From a bacterium (lineage in GTDB: Bacteria; Planctomycetota; Planctomycetia; Pirellulales; Pirellulaceae): a stretch of 64,000 nucleotides of DNA. This document shows positions 52,355-61,623 of this stretch, in pieces. Under the pieces are notes generated by a model. It saw only the letters and a program-made list of their open reading frames with translations. It ran no database searches and was not told where the DNA came from. Position 1 is the first letter of the stretch. Each line of letters starts with the position of its first letter. The stretch spans positions 1 through 64,000 of the forward strand of contig JAUIGN010000038.1 in NCBI GenBank assembly GCA_030430075.1, in the 5' to 3' direction. Both the position numbers and the translations under genes were made by a program.

Positions 52355-53431
52355 GTGGTAAGCAATCTGTTTTCCATTCGCTTCGACGACCCGGATATCC
52401 CTGCAGCCGAAGTTGCTCTGCCAGGTCGTGAGGAACCGGTACGCGATTACCTGGCCGGTCCCGAAAACGGGCTGCTCGCCCACGTGCTTGCCGACAACTT
52501 CGCCCCGGACTGTCACCAGCAACCGCTCGTCCTGTTTGGTCCTGGCGGCGTCGGCAAGACCCACGTACTGCGGGGCATCGTCGACCGCCAGCAGGGTCGA
52601 AATCGGCATGCCCGCGTGAAATGGCAAACCGGATCCGATTTTTGTCGCGAACTCGCACAAGCACACGAACTCGACGCACTGGCAGACCTTCGCCAGGAGC
52701 TGCGTGAACTCGATCTCTTCGCCTTGGATGACGTGCATCGGTTGGTCGAGAAACCCTACGCGCAACAGGAATTGCTGACACTGCTGGATATCCTCCAGGA
52801 CCGGGGTGCGACAACCGTTCTGACTTCGCGTCTCCCGCCTGCCGAATTGCCTTTTCCAGCCGGGCTGCGAAGCCGCCTCGGCGGCGGCCTCACCGTTCCG
52901 ATCCGGTTTCCCGAGTTGCCGACCCGGTCGGCGTTTGTCCGACAAGTGGCCAGGGAACTGGCAATGGATCTGCCCGAACCGATTGTGGATGTTATTGCCC
53001 GTACCGGGCCGGCCTCCATTCCAGAGCTACGCGGTCTGATGTTGCAACTCAACCAGGCACACCTGCATGAAGAGCGGCCTTTCGATACTCAATTGGTCGC
53101 AGACGTCGCCAGGCGACGGGCCGGCGAGGCCGTTCCGACCGTTCGCGAAATTATCAGAAAGGTTGCCCGCTACTTCGGTTTGACAGTCGCCGAACTCACC
53201 GGTCCATCTCGCCGGCAAACCACCGTACTGGCCCGCGACACGGCCATTTTTCTCACCCGACATCTTCGCCAGGACAGCTTCGAACAGATCGGCAACTACT
53301 TCGGTGGCCGCGATCATTCGACGATCATGCACGCCTTCCAAAAAATCACGAAGAAGCGAAACGATACACTTGTGAACGGGGCTATTGATGAAATCGTGAA
53401 ACGACTGGGCATGCAACACCACAAGTTGTAA
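52355..53431 (+). CDS. dnaA: Chromosomal replication initiator DnaA, short form
   Basis: A 358-residue AAA+ initiator that binds and opens the origin. Domain III has Walker A GPGGVGKT at 62-69 and Walker B LFALDDVH near 121-128 (DD 125-126). Domain IV contains the DnaA-box-binding signature GGRDHSTIMHAF at 317-328. Only about 20 residues precede domain III, so the DnaB-interacting domain I and linker II are missing (the usual length is 440-480). The start is GTG 52355; I see no further upstream coding room before the cysteine desulfurase stop. It heads the dnaA-dnaN-dciA-gyrB cluster. Confidence 0.92.
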   Translation: MVSNLFSIRFDDPDIPAAEVALPGREEPVRDYLAGPENGLLAHVLADNFAPDCHQQPLVLFGPGGVGKTHVLRGIVDRQQGRNRHARVKWQTGSDFCRELAQAHELDALADLRQELRELDLFALDDVHRLVEKPYAQQELLTLLDILQDRGATTVLTSRLPPAELPFPAGLRSRLGGGLTVPIRFPELPTRSAFVRQVARELAMDLPEPIVDVIARTGPASIPELRGLMLQLNQAHLHEERPFDTQLVADVARRRAGEAVPTVREIIRKVARYFGLTVAELTGPSRRQTTVLARDTAIFLTRHLRQDSFEQIGNYFGGRDHSTIMHAFQKITKKRNDTLVNGAIDEIVKRLGMQHHKL

Positions 53432-53782
53432 GTCGAAGCAAGCCGTTGCGAGCCAACTTCGAAGTTCGAACTCTGCCGCATCGACATGACAAGCGCCCGC
53501 CCAATTCAACCGTGGAAAAGATGTCGACCATCGGTCATCAGGTGACACTGTCTGGCAAGCAAATCGACCAACCCTGACGACCGCCGGCTTGAATCCGACA
53601 CGTGGCTTCAATCGGCAACAGGAACACAACCAAAGAACGACAGGTTTTCAGACGTGCCTGAAGTGCGCAACGTTTGACCGGGTAAGGAACTTCAACACGG
53701 CAACCGCAGATAGCGACACCCTGGACTGAAGATTCTTACTACTCCTGGTTAAAAAATAAAGTTAAAGGAAAGAAATCACCCG
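53432..53782. other. dnaA-dnaN spacer, possible origin region
   Basis: This is the usual position of oriC. The last ~50 bp (53735-53780) are AT-rich and could serve as an unwinding element. By eye I found no perfect DnaA box (TTATNCACA). One loose match (CGTGGAAAAG, near 53510) is not convincing. I cannot assign the origin here. Confidence 0.35.
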
Positions 53783-54898
53783 ATGAAGATCAGTTGCAAA
53801 CGGGAACAGTTGTTGGCCGGCTTTCAAACGGCAGCCACGGTCGCTCCCGCTCGGAGCCCCAAAACCATACTCCGCAATGTCAAACTGGAAGTGACCGAAG
53901 ACAGTGCGACGTTGATGGCGACCGACATGGAAGTTGGCGTGCGGATCGAAGTCATGGGGATCGATGTGCAGACTCCCGGGAGCGTGCTGCTTCCGGTCAG
54001 CCAGTTTGGTTCGATCCTCCGGGAGAGCAGTGATGAAACGCTCAACCTTGTCGCGGATACACAAGGGACCATCATTTCCGGGGATCGTAGTGAATTTAAG
54101 CTGTCGGGAGAGTCGCCAGATGAGTTTCCTAGCGTTGCGGGATTTGATGCGGAATCGTACCACGAAGTCCCCGCACGGCTATTCAAGGAATTGGTCCGCC
54201 GCACACTGTTTGCGACCGACGCAGAGAGCAGCCGATACGCGCTCGGTGGCGTGTTGCTGGAGTTGACCGACGACAACATCATCGCGGTTGCCACGGATGG
54301 TCGACGGTTGGCAAAGATGGAAGGACCCGCCAGGAAGGTTGGCAACCACGGCATGGCGGACACGATGACGATTGTGCCCAGCCGGGCGATGCAGTTAATC
54401 GAACGCGCCTTGGGCGACACGGACGCGGAGATCAAAGTCGCCGCACAGGCAAACGATATCCTGGTGCAGAGCGAGCGAGCGACCGTGTTTTCACGGCTCG
54501 TCGATGGGAGGTTTCCCAAATGGCGGGAAGTCTTCCCGGATCGGGAAGATTCGACCAGGTTTGAAATTGCCGTGGGTCCGTTCTATTCGGCGGTCCGCCA
54601 GGCGGCGATTGTCAGTAGTGAAGAGAGCCGGGGCGTTGATTTCACTTTCGGCGAAGGCAATTTGATCATGTCCGGGCTGACCGCTGAAGTCGGGCGATCG
54701 CGAGTTGAATTGCCGATCCCGTACACGGGGGAACCGATCACGGTCACCCTGGATCACCGCTTCGTGGCCGATTTTCTCAAAGTCCTCGATGGCGATCGAA
54801 CGGTCACGGTGGACATCCAGGGAAGCGATGCGGCGGCCCTCTTCCTGACCGATGACGGGTACGGATACGTCGTCATGCCGCTGGCACGAGAAAAGTAG
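53783..54898 (+). CDS. dnaN: DNA polymerase III beta sliding clamp
   Basis: A 371-residue ring-forming processivity clamp. Three homologous DnaN domains are visible (residues 1-~120, ~130-250, ~255-371). Characteristic segments are SRYALGGVLLELTDDNIIAVATDGRRLA and the C-terminal DDGYGYVVMPLAR, which lines the hydrophobic pocket for the clamp-binding motif. Ribosome-binding AAAGGAAAG lies upstream of ATG 53783. The length is normal. Confidence 0.96.
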   Translation: MKISCKREQLLAGFQTAATVAPARSPKTILRNVKLEVTEDSATLMATDMEVGVRIEVMGIDVQTPGSVLLPVSQFGSILRESSDETLNLVADTQGTIISGDRSEFKLSGESPDEFPSVAGFDAESYHEVPARLFKELVRRTLFATDAESSRYALGGVLLELTDDNIIAVATDGRRLAKMEGPARKVGNHGMADTMTIVPSRAMQLIERALGDTDAEIKVAAQANDILVQSERATVFSRLVDGRFPKWREVFPDREDSTRFEIAVGPFYSAVRQAAIVSSEESRGVDFTFGEGNLIMSGLTAEVGRSRVELPIPYTGEPITVTLDHRFVADFLKVLDGDRTVTVDIQGSDAAALFLTDDGYGYVVMPLAREK

Positions 54899-55001
54899 CG
54901 GCCTGAAAGCGGGCTCGCAGTTTGAACAAGGACGATGGGGCCTGACATACGATCGGCCGGCGGCCAGTGGACCATCTTCACGCAAGGAGTAACAGCCAAC
55001 C

Positions 55002-55361
55002 ATGGAACGGGCGGACGCGGCAGACCTGGAGCACTTGCAGAACGAAATCAAGGACCGTCAGCGTTTTCCGCGCCGAGCGAAACCGATCGGTGAAGTCCTC
55101 AGTCGACTCATGTCGCGTCGTGGATACGCCCAGGTTCAGCAATCGATGGATCTGCAGGCGGCCGTTGCGGAAGCCGTCGGGAAGTCGCTTGCCGGGCATT
55201 GCCGGCCCGGAAAACTCAGCCGTGGCGTCCTGGAGATCCACGTTCGGAATTCGGCCGTCATGCAGGAGCTGACGTTTCAGAAAAAGCAGGTCCTGAGAAA
55301 GTTGGGCCAGGTAGTTGAAAAGATCCGAGACCTCAAGTTTCGCGTTGGGCAATTCGATTGA
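55002..55361 (+). CDS. dciA: DciA-type helicase loader (DUF721)
   Basis: A 119-residue DUF721/DciA-family protein. The conserved core covers ~26-110: PKRIGEVLSRLMSRRGY, then LQAAVAEAVGKSLAGHCRPG and SRGVLEIHVRNSAVMQELTFQKKQVLRKL. DciA is the ancestral loader of the replicative helicase DnaB, which phage-derived DnaC/DnaI replaced in some lineages. Its place between dnaN and gyrB supports the role. AAGGAG lies ~13 nt upstream of ATG 55002. Confidence 0.88.
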   Translation: MERADAADLEHLQNEIKDRQRFPRRAKPIGEVLSRLMSRRGYAQVQQSMDLQAAVAEAVGKSLAGHCRPGKLSRGVLEIHVRNSAVMQELTFQKKQVLRKLGQVVEKIRDLKFRVGQFD

Positions 55362-55492
55362 AGGCCCGCGACAGGTCCGCCATTGCAGAAACCATCAAAT
55401 CAAAGACAGCATGGCCCGACGACGGCCCGGTCGGACAACGGAGTGCCGCAGGGGGCCCGGGGCTTTGAGTTTCATAGGCTGCGGAAGGAATT

Positions 55493-58012
55493 ATGAGCGA
55501 AGAACAAGAGAAGCCAACACGCGTGAGCAAATCGCCGGAAGCGAATTCGAATTACACGCCAGCCGACTTACAGCATCTGTCGGATCTCGAGCACGTGCGG
55601 ATGCGGCCGGCTATGTACATCGGTGATACGACGTCGCGTGGTCTGCACCACCTGGTGTACGAAGTCGTTGATAATTCGATCGACGAAGCCATGGCCAAGT
55701 TTGCCACCCACCTGTCCGTAACGGTCAACGCCGACGGATCGGTGACGGTGGAAGATGATGGTCGCGGGATCCCGGTCGACCGGCACGACCAGTTGTCCGA
55801 GGAAGTGGGGCGGGATGTTTCGACCCTGGAAGGCGTGATGACCGTCCTGAAGTTTGGCGGAAAATTCGAGAAAGGCGCCTACCAGACATCGGGCGGTTTG
55901 CACGGTGTCGGCGTCACCGTGGTCAACTTCCTTTCACAATGGTGCGCCGTGGAGGTTTCGCGTGACGGGCACGTCTATCAGCAGGAGTACGAGCGGGGAC
56001 TCCCGTTGGGCGAAGTTCGACGCGTGGGGGCGACCAAGAAGGTCGGGACGAAGACGACCTTCAAGCCGGATGGGACGATCTTCCAGACGACCAAGTTTGA
56101 ATACGATACGCTGCTCAAACGACTTCAAGAGCTGGCTTTTCTGAACAGCGGCGTCCGGATCAAGTTCTTTGACGAGCGTGTCGGGCAGGGTGACGAATTC
56201 TACTACGAGCGGGGAATCTTGGAGTTTGTCGAGTTCCTCAATCGGGCCAGCGAGGTCTTGCACAAGGACGTCATCTCCATTGCCGGAGAAGCAGACGATG
56301 TAGGTTTTGAGATCGCCGTGCAGTATTCGGGCGAGTTTACCGAGAACGTCCATTCGTATGTGAACAACATTCATACGATCGAAGGAGGCACGCACGTTTC
56401 CGGATTTCGTTCGGCCTTGACGCGTTCGCTGAACAATTACGGCAAGAAGGAAGGCTTGTTCAAGGATCTCACACCCAGCGGAGACGACTTTCGCGAAGGC
56501 TTGACTGCGGTAATCTCGACACGTGTTCCGCATCCCCAGTTTGAAGGTCAGACCAAGACCAAGTTGGGTAATAGCGACGTGGAAGGGGTCATCAACACGG
56601 CGGTTGGCGAAGCGCTGGGAAAATATCTGGAGGAGAATCCCAAGGTTGCCAAGGTGATCGTGCGTAAAGGTGTTCTGGCGGCGGAAGCGCGTGAGGCGGC
56701 GCGGAAAGCGCGGGATATCTTGCGGAAGCGAAAGGGTGCCTTGAGCGGTGGCGGATTGCCGGGGAAGCTGCGGGACTGCATCAGCCGTGAGATGGAAGCG
56801 TGCGAACTGTACCTGGTCGAAGGTGATTCGGCCGGCGGCAGTGCCGAAGGTGGTCGGTTGCGGGACTACCAGGCAATTCTGCCGCTGCGTGGAAAGATTA
56901 TCAACGCGTACAAGGCGCGTGAAGACAAGGTGCTGGCCAACGAAGAAGTGCAGAGCATGATTCAGGCGATCGGCAGCGGGATCGGGGAGGAGCAGGATTG
57001 CAGCAAGCGGCGATACGGCAAAGTCATCATCATGACGGACGCCGACGTTGACGGTTCGCACATCCGTACGCTGTTGCTTTGTTTCTTCTACCGTCAGATG
57101 TACGATCTTGTCTCCAGCGGCCATGTCTACGTGGCGCAGCCGCCTCTGTTCCGGGTCAAGGCGAAGAAAGACACCTACTACGTCCAATCGGACGAAGAGA
57201 TGAAGACACAGTTACTGGAACGCGGCCAGGAGGGCGCAGTCTTCATCGACGGTGACCGGCAGATTGAGGGCGACATGATGCTCAAGCTGTGCGGCGCTCT
57301 GGCTTCGATGGAGGAAGCGTTGCTGGCCCTGGAACGGCGGGGAATCAGTTTGAAGCAGCACACGGAACTGATCGACCCGGAGACGGGCAAGCTGCCGATG
57401 TACCATGTGTTTCTGGGTCATCAAGATTTCTGGTTTGCTTCGAGGAGCAAGTTGGACGACTTCTTACGCGAGCAAGAAGCGGCAGCCGGGAAAGAGCTTT
57501 CGGTGGGCGATGAGGAACCGGGTGCGGGCAACGGTACGGCGGGGGCCGAAAAGAATGGCGAAGAGAACGGCCAGTCGGGCCCCAAGCTGCATATCACGGA
57601 ACTCCACGAAGTCCGCACATTGAACTCGGGCCTGGCCATCTTGGAAGAGCTTGGTTTTTCCATTCAATCGCTGATCCCCGAGGATCGCACGGGCATCCAG
57701 GACGCCCGTTACCAACTCCGCCGCGGCGACCACGAGCAACCGTTGGAAGACCTCAGAGGCTTGCTGCCAAGCGTGCGCGCTGCGGGGGAGAAGGGCCTCC
57801 ATGTAACCCGTTTCAAAGGCCTGGGCGAAATGAACGCCGAGGAATTACGCGAAACGACGCTCGACCCGACAAACCGCACCTTGATCCAAGTCAGCATGCG
57901 TGACGCCAGCGCTGCCGACGAGATGTTTCGCGTCTTGATGGGCGACAAAGTGGAACCTCGTCGCGAGTTCATCGAGAAGCATGCCCTGGAAGTTCGCAAC
58001 CTGGATGTGTAG
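55493..58012 (+). CDS. gyrB: DNA gyrase subunit B
   Basis: An 839-residue ATPase subunit of gyrase, which introduces negative supercoils. The GHKL domain has EVVDNSIDEA, DDGRGIPVD and QTSGGLHGVGVTVVNF. The TOPRIM domain has LVEGDSAGGSAEGGR and DADVDGSHIRTLLL. The length resembles the long proteobacterial type because of an insert (~575-740). Within it, residues ~660-700 form a Glu/Gly/Asn-rich low-complexity linker. The C terminus has RFKGLGEMNAEEL. GGAAGGAATT before ATG 55493 supports the start. gyrA is not in the window. Confidence 0.97.
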   Translation: MSEEQEKPTRVSKSPEANSNYTPADLQHLSDLEHVRMRPAMYIGDTTSRGLHHLVYEVVDNSIDEAMAKFATHLSVTVNADGSVTVEDDGRGIPVDRHDQLSEEVGRDVSTLEGVMTVLKFGGKFEKGAYQTSGGLHGVGVTVVNFLSQWCAVEVSRDGHVYQQEYERGLPLGEVRRVGATKKVGTKTTFKPDGTIFQTTKFEYDTLLKRLQELAFLNSGVRIKFFDERVGQGDEFYYERGILEFVEFLNRASEVLHKDVISIAGEADDVGFEIAVQYSGEFTENVHSYVNNIHTIEGGTHVSGFRSALTRSLNNYGKKEGLFKDLTPSGDDFREGLTAVISTRVPHPQFEGQTKTKLGNSDVEGVINTAVGEALGKYLEENPKVAKVIVRKGVLAAEAREAARKARDILRKRKGALSGGGLPGKLRDCISREMEACELYLVEGDSAGGSAEGGRLRDYQAILPLRGKIINAYKAREDKVLANEEVQSMIQAIGSGIGEEQDCSKRRYGKVIIMTDADVDGSHIRTLLLCFFYRQMYDLVSSGHVYVAQPPLFRVKAKKDTYYVQSDEEMKTQLLERGQEGAVFIDGDRQIEGDMMLKLCGALASMEEALLALERRGISLKQHTELIDPETGKLPMYHVFLGHQDFWFASRSKLDDFLREQEAAAGKELSVGDEEPGAGNGTAGAEKNGEENGQSGPKLHITELHEVRTLNSGLAILEELGFSIQSLIPEDRTGIQDARYQLRRGDHEQPLEDLRGLLPSVRAAGEKGLHVTRFKGLGEMNAEELRETTLDPTNRTLIQVSMRDASAADEMFRVLMGDKVEPRREFIEKHALEVRNLDV

Positions 58013-58748
58013 GGCGTGTTGCTGGGTTTTGACATATTCGCGTCGTGGGAGCTTGTTGGTTTTTGACAAACCAAATCAGACAGATGAGGTTAATGCTTAG
58101 GTGTTATCACATTCATGTCGTAACGATTGGGTCGTCATTTGGGTAAAGTTGATCCGGTCAGATGTCCCCCCATCTCCGTTTCTACAGAGGCCAAAGAGGA
58201 TTTGAGAGGAACCCGTAGGGTTGGTTCCTCACGCCTCAAGACTCTCAGAATCTTTTGGTTAACGGGCCTCGAACCGGGTGGGGTTCGGGCGGGTTGCGTA
58301 GCCCCACTACCGTGCCATTTGCTGCCTTGAGTGGGAGTCGCTTGCGCGCGTAGGTCTCGCAGACCTGAGTCAATTGCGCTTTCAGTGTTGCCTGCTCAGG
58401 TCTTCTTGACCTCGGTCATTTTGTGGATTGCGAAGGTATCAGATTGACGGCGCGCTGACGGCCGACTTGGGTCGGACGCTTGAGTCAAAATGTTGGCAGC
58501 TCGGCGTGTCGGACCGAGGCACGCAAGTCTGCCAGAGATTCTAGGCGCGCCCGGCTCGCGTTGCATTCCAGGTAGCGTGGCACGGGCCGGGCGCACGGCC
58601 ACCTTGAATCACGATTCGCAACGGTGTCAAATACGTCAACGTTGACGAGATTTAGAGATTGTCAGACCGACAAGGAGGTTCCCACCAGGGATCTGGCGAC
58701 CGTCTGCCGAGAAACGAACCCATCTTTGACTCAGTAGCCCCGCGTTCC
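58013..58748. other. Intergenic region after gyrB with hairpins
   Basis: Two perfect inverted repeats are present: TTGGTTT-TTGAC-AAACCAA at 58056-58074, and GAGGAACC...GGTTCCTC at 58206-58230 (8-bp stem, 9-nt loop). Neither has a T tract, so they are weak terminator candidates. A partial copy of the repeat E right end (CTCGGCGTGTCGGACCGAGG) is at 58500-58520. The strong AAGGAGGT at 58672-58679 has no suitable start codon after it. Confidence 0.5.
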
Positions 58749-60095
58749 ATGTCCCGAAAGTCCATACCACCCTCAACGGAGTTAAGTGTACTTCAGCGCT
58801 CCCGGCGGAGGTGCGCTCTCTGTTGGGGGTTCGAACACGACCTCGCCGTAAAGAGAGTCCAAATCGCGCACGTTGATCACGATGCGTCGAATACCGATGA
58901 AAACAATCTAGTCGCGCTCTGCCAGACGCATCACGACGACTACGACACGATCCCGCGGCAAACTAGACGCTTGACGCCAGCTGAACTCCTGCGTTACCGC
59001 GATGAACTCTATGACCTCTTGGACAAGAGGAAGCGAGTCGTGGTATCGGAATTCGTCGAACCTGATGGAAGCAGAGAAAAGTCGACGACTGACGCTCAGC
59101 GACTTGGTCTGATCGTCGATGCCTTCGATGAAGATTTGATGCGTGAAAAGCCTAACGGCCTTGGACTGTCCGCTCTCGCTCAGCGCTTCGTTGAAGTTGA
59201 TGGGGACTTTCCCGCCGCACGCGAGGCGATTATGAGTCTACTCCGACTCATCCAACGCGAACCTGTTGATCGCGCCACTGGGGCGATAGTGTTTCTCCTG
59301 GGTCAAAATGGGCTCCCTATGGCTTCGCCATTGGTGTCGCTTGCGAGAGCACTGCTTCACGCAGCCAGTGTCGATGGCATGCATTTCGTCGCCTTGGTCG
59401 ACATGGCTACAAATTGGGCGGTTCACGGAGAGCGACGAAGTTTTGCCGGTCGATCGATTACAGATGCGCCCCAAGCTAACGCAGCTCTTGTGGCCGCCTG
59501 CCTTCTTGGTATCGGAAGAGGGGCTGTAGGCCCTTGTGACGAATGGGTACAAGACACTGCAGTCAAAAGGCTCGCACATCTCGTGTCGCAGATTACTATT
59601 GTTTACGCATTGCAGGGTTACGAGTTTCCAGAGATGATCGAAAGGATCTACCAGGGACACCACGGAAGAGCAGCTCCTGGCCCCGGTTTCATCGGTCCCG
59701 ATGGACCGATTGAAGACTACGAGCGTGGAAAATGCCCCCCCGACATTTGGTTCACCGCTATGAACATGGTCGCACGCCTGTCCAAAACTCATTTCGAGCG
59801 AGCCATTGCTGAAATTCCCTCGACATTGTTCGACTGGGAATCGCTCTTTGATGTCGCTGACAATGGCGAGGCACGCGCGGTCGAAGACGCCAAGAATATG
59901 GCGGATTTGTGGACTACTGAATGGCACGGCTCCATTGTCAGCGGGCGTATTCACGTACGTACTGAGCGTGAACTTGCAGAAGTTGTTGCTCACGTTCGCC
60001 AACGGAAGACGACTGCGGAGCGGGCACTTGCCAACCTGAGGCGATGCCTGCACGATGAACGACGATTGCTGTTTCGGAAGCTGTCAGAGGAATAA
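58749..60095 (+). CDS. HNH-endonuclease-domain protein of unknown function
   Basis: A ~448-residue protein with an N-terminal HNH domain: CALC (Cys22, Cys25), AHVDHD (His41 onward), ENNL (Asn53) and CQTHH (Cys58, His61, His62), the zinc-binding CxxC...C...H form. Residues ~85-450 are helical and not recognised (AAREAIMSLLRLIQREPVDR; KTTAERALANLRRCLHDERR). The start is uncertain: ATG 58749 is used, although the frame is open from TTG 58659. HNH plus an unknown domain in an accessory patch suits a defence or mobile-element nuclease, but no partner gene proves this. Codon usage looks less GC-rich than the core genes. Confidence 0.72.
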   Translation: MSRKSIPPSTELSVLQRSRRRCALCWGFEHDLAVKRVQIAHVDHDASNTDENNLVALCQTHHDDYDTIPRQTRRLTPAELLRYRDELYDLLDKRKRVVVSEFVEPDGSREKSTTDAQRLGLIVDAFDEDLMREKPNGLGLSALAQRFVEVDGDFPAAREAIMSLLRLIQREPVDRATGAIVFLLGQNGLPMASPLVSLARALLHAASVDGMHFVALVDMATNWAVHGERRSFAGRSITDAPQANAALVAACLLGIGRGAVGPCDEWVQDTAVKRLAHLVSQITIVYALQGYEFPEMIERIYQGHHGRAAPGPGFIGPDGPIEDYERGKCPPDIWFTAMNMVARLSKTHFERAIAEIPSTLFDWESLFDVADNGEARAVEDAKNMADLWTTEWHGSIVSGRIHVRTERELAEVVAHVRQRKTTAERALANLRRCLHDERRLLFRKLSEE

Positions 60096-60304
60096 GAAAC
60101 GCCGAAGTGATACACGCCACGCCCGTGTGGCAAGTTCAGGGGTTCGCGAACTGAGCCCCGTTGTTTCATTTTCGCATCGTAGGAGATCCGCATCGGGCTC
60201 CCGGAACGCCCTCAATTGGACGCTCTCCTCATCCGGATTGACTCCAAAACATCCACCGTTTTGTCACTGAAATGGAGCTTCGGAGAACCGGGGCGCGGTG
60301 GCGC

Positions 60305-60371
60305 TTCGGTCACATCGCCCAAGATGGCTTGAATTCGTAAGACAATGGCCCTCGGCGTGTCGGACCGAGGC
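60305..60371 (+). repeat. Repeat E copy 1, left of toxin-antitoxin pair
   Basis: A 67-bp sequence from TTCGGTCACATCGCCC to GTGTCGGACCGAGGC, about 84% identical by eye count to 61119-61185. It lies in the 407-bp spacer 60096-60502, in which I see no gene. Confidence 0.75.
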
Positions 60372-60502
60372 AGGTTCAATGCCTCTTCCCAACCGGCGAG
60401 GACCCGCCGCTGAATGCCGGCTTCTGTTGCGGGAATCCCTGAGCTGGAGCGCCTTTGCCGAGGCCAGTTTGTGCGGCTAGAATCGAGAGAAGGAGGACTA
60501 AG

Positions 60503-60727
60503 GTGGATATTTACACCGACACAATTCGTGACCTACCAGCGGTCGACAAATTGCGACTGATTGAGCGTATCTGGGATGATCTTGCCGCTAGTGATGAGCC
60601 CATTCCGCTTCCGGAATGGGCAATTTCGGAGGCGGCTCGACGCCGCGATGAGATGCTAGAGAACCCGAAACTCGGGTATACCCACGACGAAGTCTGGAAG
60701 CGGATCGACGACTCGCGACATGGCTAG
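60503..60727 (+). CDS. Antitoxin, addiction-module (Unstab_antitox-like)
   Basis: A 74-residue acidic protein from GTG 60503, chosen because AAGGAGGA lies ~7 nt upstream. The layout is that of the short addiction-module antitoxins paired with RelE/ParE toxins: an N-terminal helical part (LPAVDKLRLIERIWDDLAAS), LPEWAISEAARRRDEML, then a C-terminal toxin-wrapping part ending GYTHDEVWKRIDD. It would bind and neutralise the downstream toxin, and the complex may repress the operon. It overlaps the toxin gene by 8 nt. Confidence 0.85.
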   Translation: MDIYTDTIRDLPAVDKLRLIERIWDDLAASDEPIPLPEWAISEAARRRDEMLENPKLGYTHDEVWKRIDDSRHG

Positions 60728-61019
60728 GTTTGTTCGCTACCATCCCGGCTTTGAGGTTGACGTACTGTCTGCTGCTCAATGGTACGACGAACGGCAGCAA
60801 GAACTTGGACGCGATTTTGTGGCTCGCGTGAGGAAGGCGGCACTCGAGTTGATCAAAGATCCGCACCGCCGAAGTTCAGTAGATTACGGTGTGCGGTACT
60901 GGCCGGTCGAACGCTTTCCCTACGTGGTCTTCTACGACTTCACTGATACAGAAATCATCTTGCTTGGCGTGATGCATACTTCGCAAGAACCCGACAAGTG
61001 GCGAGCACGCCGCGGATAA
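60720..61019 (+). CDS. RelE/ParE-family toxin
   Basis: A 99-residue protein with the ParE/RelE fold: N-terminal beta strand and helices (FEVDVLSAAQWYDERQQELGRDFVARVRKAALELI), then beta hairpins with VRYWPVERFPYVVFYDF and TEIILLGVMHTSQEPDKW. Whether it acts as a gyrase poison (ParE) or ribosome-dependent mRNase (RelE) cannot be told. Overlap with the antitoxin gene shows translational coupling. The pair is flanked by direct repeats. Confidence 0.86.
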   Translation: MARFVRYHPGFEVDVLSAAQWYDERQQELGRDFVARVRKAALELIKDPHRRSSVDYGVRYWPVERFPYVVFYDFTDTEIILLGVMHTSQEPDKWRARRG

Positions 61020-61118
61020 CCTCTGCATTGCATGGCGGCAGTCAGCGATCCTGGTCTCTAACTCGTAGACGCAAGCGAACGGGCGTATCTCGATAACCAC
61101 AAGTCTCAACAGACGCAG

Positions 61119-61185
61119 TTCGGTCACATCGCCCGAGGTGGGCTGAATTCGGAATACGATTGCCTTCCGCGTGTCGGACCGATGC
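61119..61185 (+). repeat. Repeat E copy 2, right of toxin-antitoxin pair
   Basis: Direct copy of 60305-60371. The two copies are in the same orientation 814 bp apart and enclose the antitoxin and toxin genes. The rest of 61020-61398 shows no gene. Confidence 0.75.
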
Positions 61186-61398
61186 GTGTTTGCCGTGACA
61201 ACATGAGGGCTTTGGTAAGATCCCCCGACGCCCTGGTCCGTACGGTCGCTGGCCTCCGATTAGAGTGTGCGGAACAGTGATGGTTGTGCATTGGCCCTGC
61301 CCCAGCGCATCTTTGGCGACTTCAGTTCTCCGAAGTGCGGCTCTTGTGGTAGGATGGTTGCCTGGGCCAGAAGTTTAAAGAAGGAGTCGAGCAACGCC

Positions 61399-61623
61399 GT
61401 GAGCACTACTGTTGACGCACCGCTAGAGTGGGTTGAGTCCGTGGGCAATCTGCGGCTGCCGTCGAAGGCAGATCAGCGATTGCAGGAGTTGATGAACCGC
61501 AACAACGATGGACTTCTGACGGAAGTCGAACGCGCCGAGATGGAATCGCTGGTTGAGCTCAGCGAACGCCTTTCGTTAGTGCGAGCCGAAGCGCTTCATT
61601 TGCTCGGACATAAACCTGAATGA
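61399..61623 (+). CDS. Small protein upstream of HNH gene
   Basis: A 74-residue protein, probably from GTG 61399 (GGAG ~13 nt upstream). It contains LRLPSKADQRLQELMNRNNDGLLTEVERAEMESLVELSERLSLVRAEALHLLG, a two-helix pattern seen in small proteins encoded next to HNH genes in planctomycetes and cyanobacteria. Its stop codon overlaps the start of the HNH pseudogene (ATGA). Function is unknown, perhaps an antitoxin-like or regulatory partner of the nuclease. Confidence 0.7.
   Translation: MSTTVDAPLEWVESVGNLRLPSKADQRLQELMNRNNDGLLTEVERAEMESLVELSERLSLVRAEALHLLGHKPE

Noticed and set aside
53432..53782. oriC with DnaA boxes between dnaA and dnaN
   Set aside because: No perfect TTATNCACA seen; only loose matches and an AT-rich end. 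A motif count and GC-skew calculation would be needed.
58659..58748. Earlier TTG start (58659) for the HNH protein
   Set aside because: The AAGGAGGT there lies after the TTG, and the added residues show no domain. The true start remains open.
59238..60053. A 271-residue minus-strand gene inside the HNH-protein gene
   Set aside because: Fully antisense to a gene with a recognisable domain and no features of its own.
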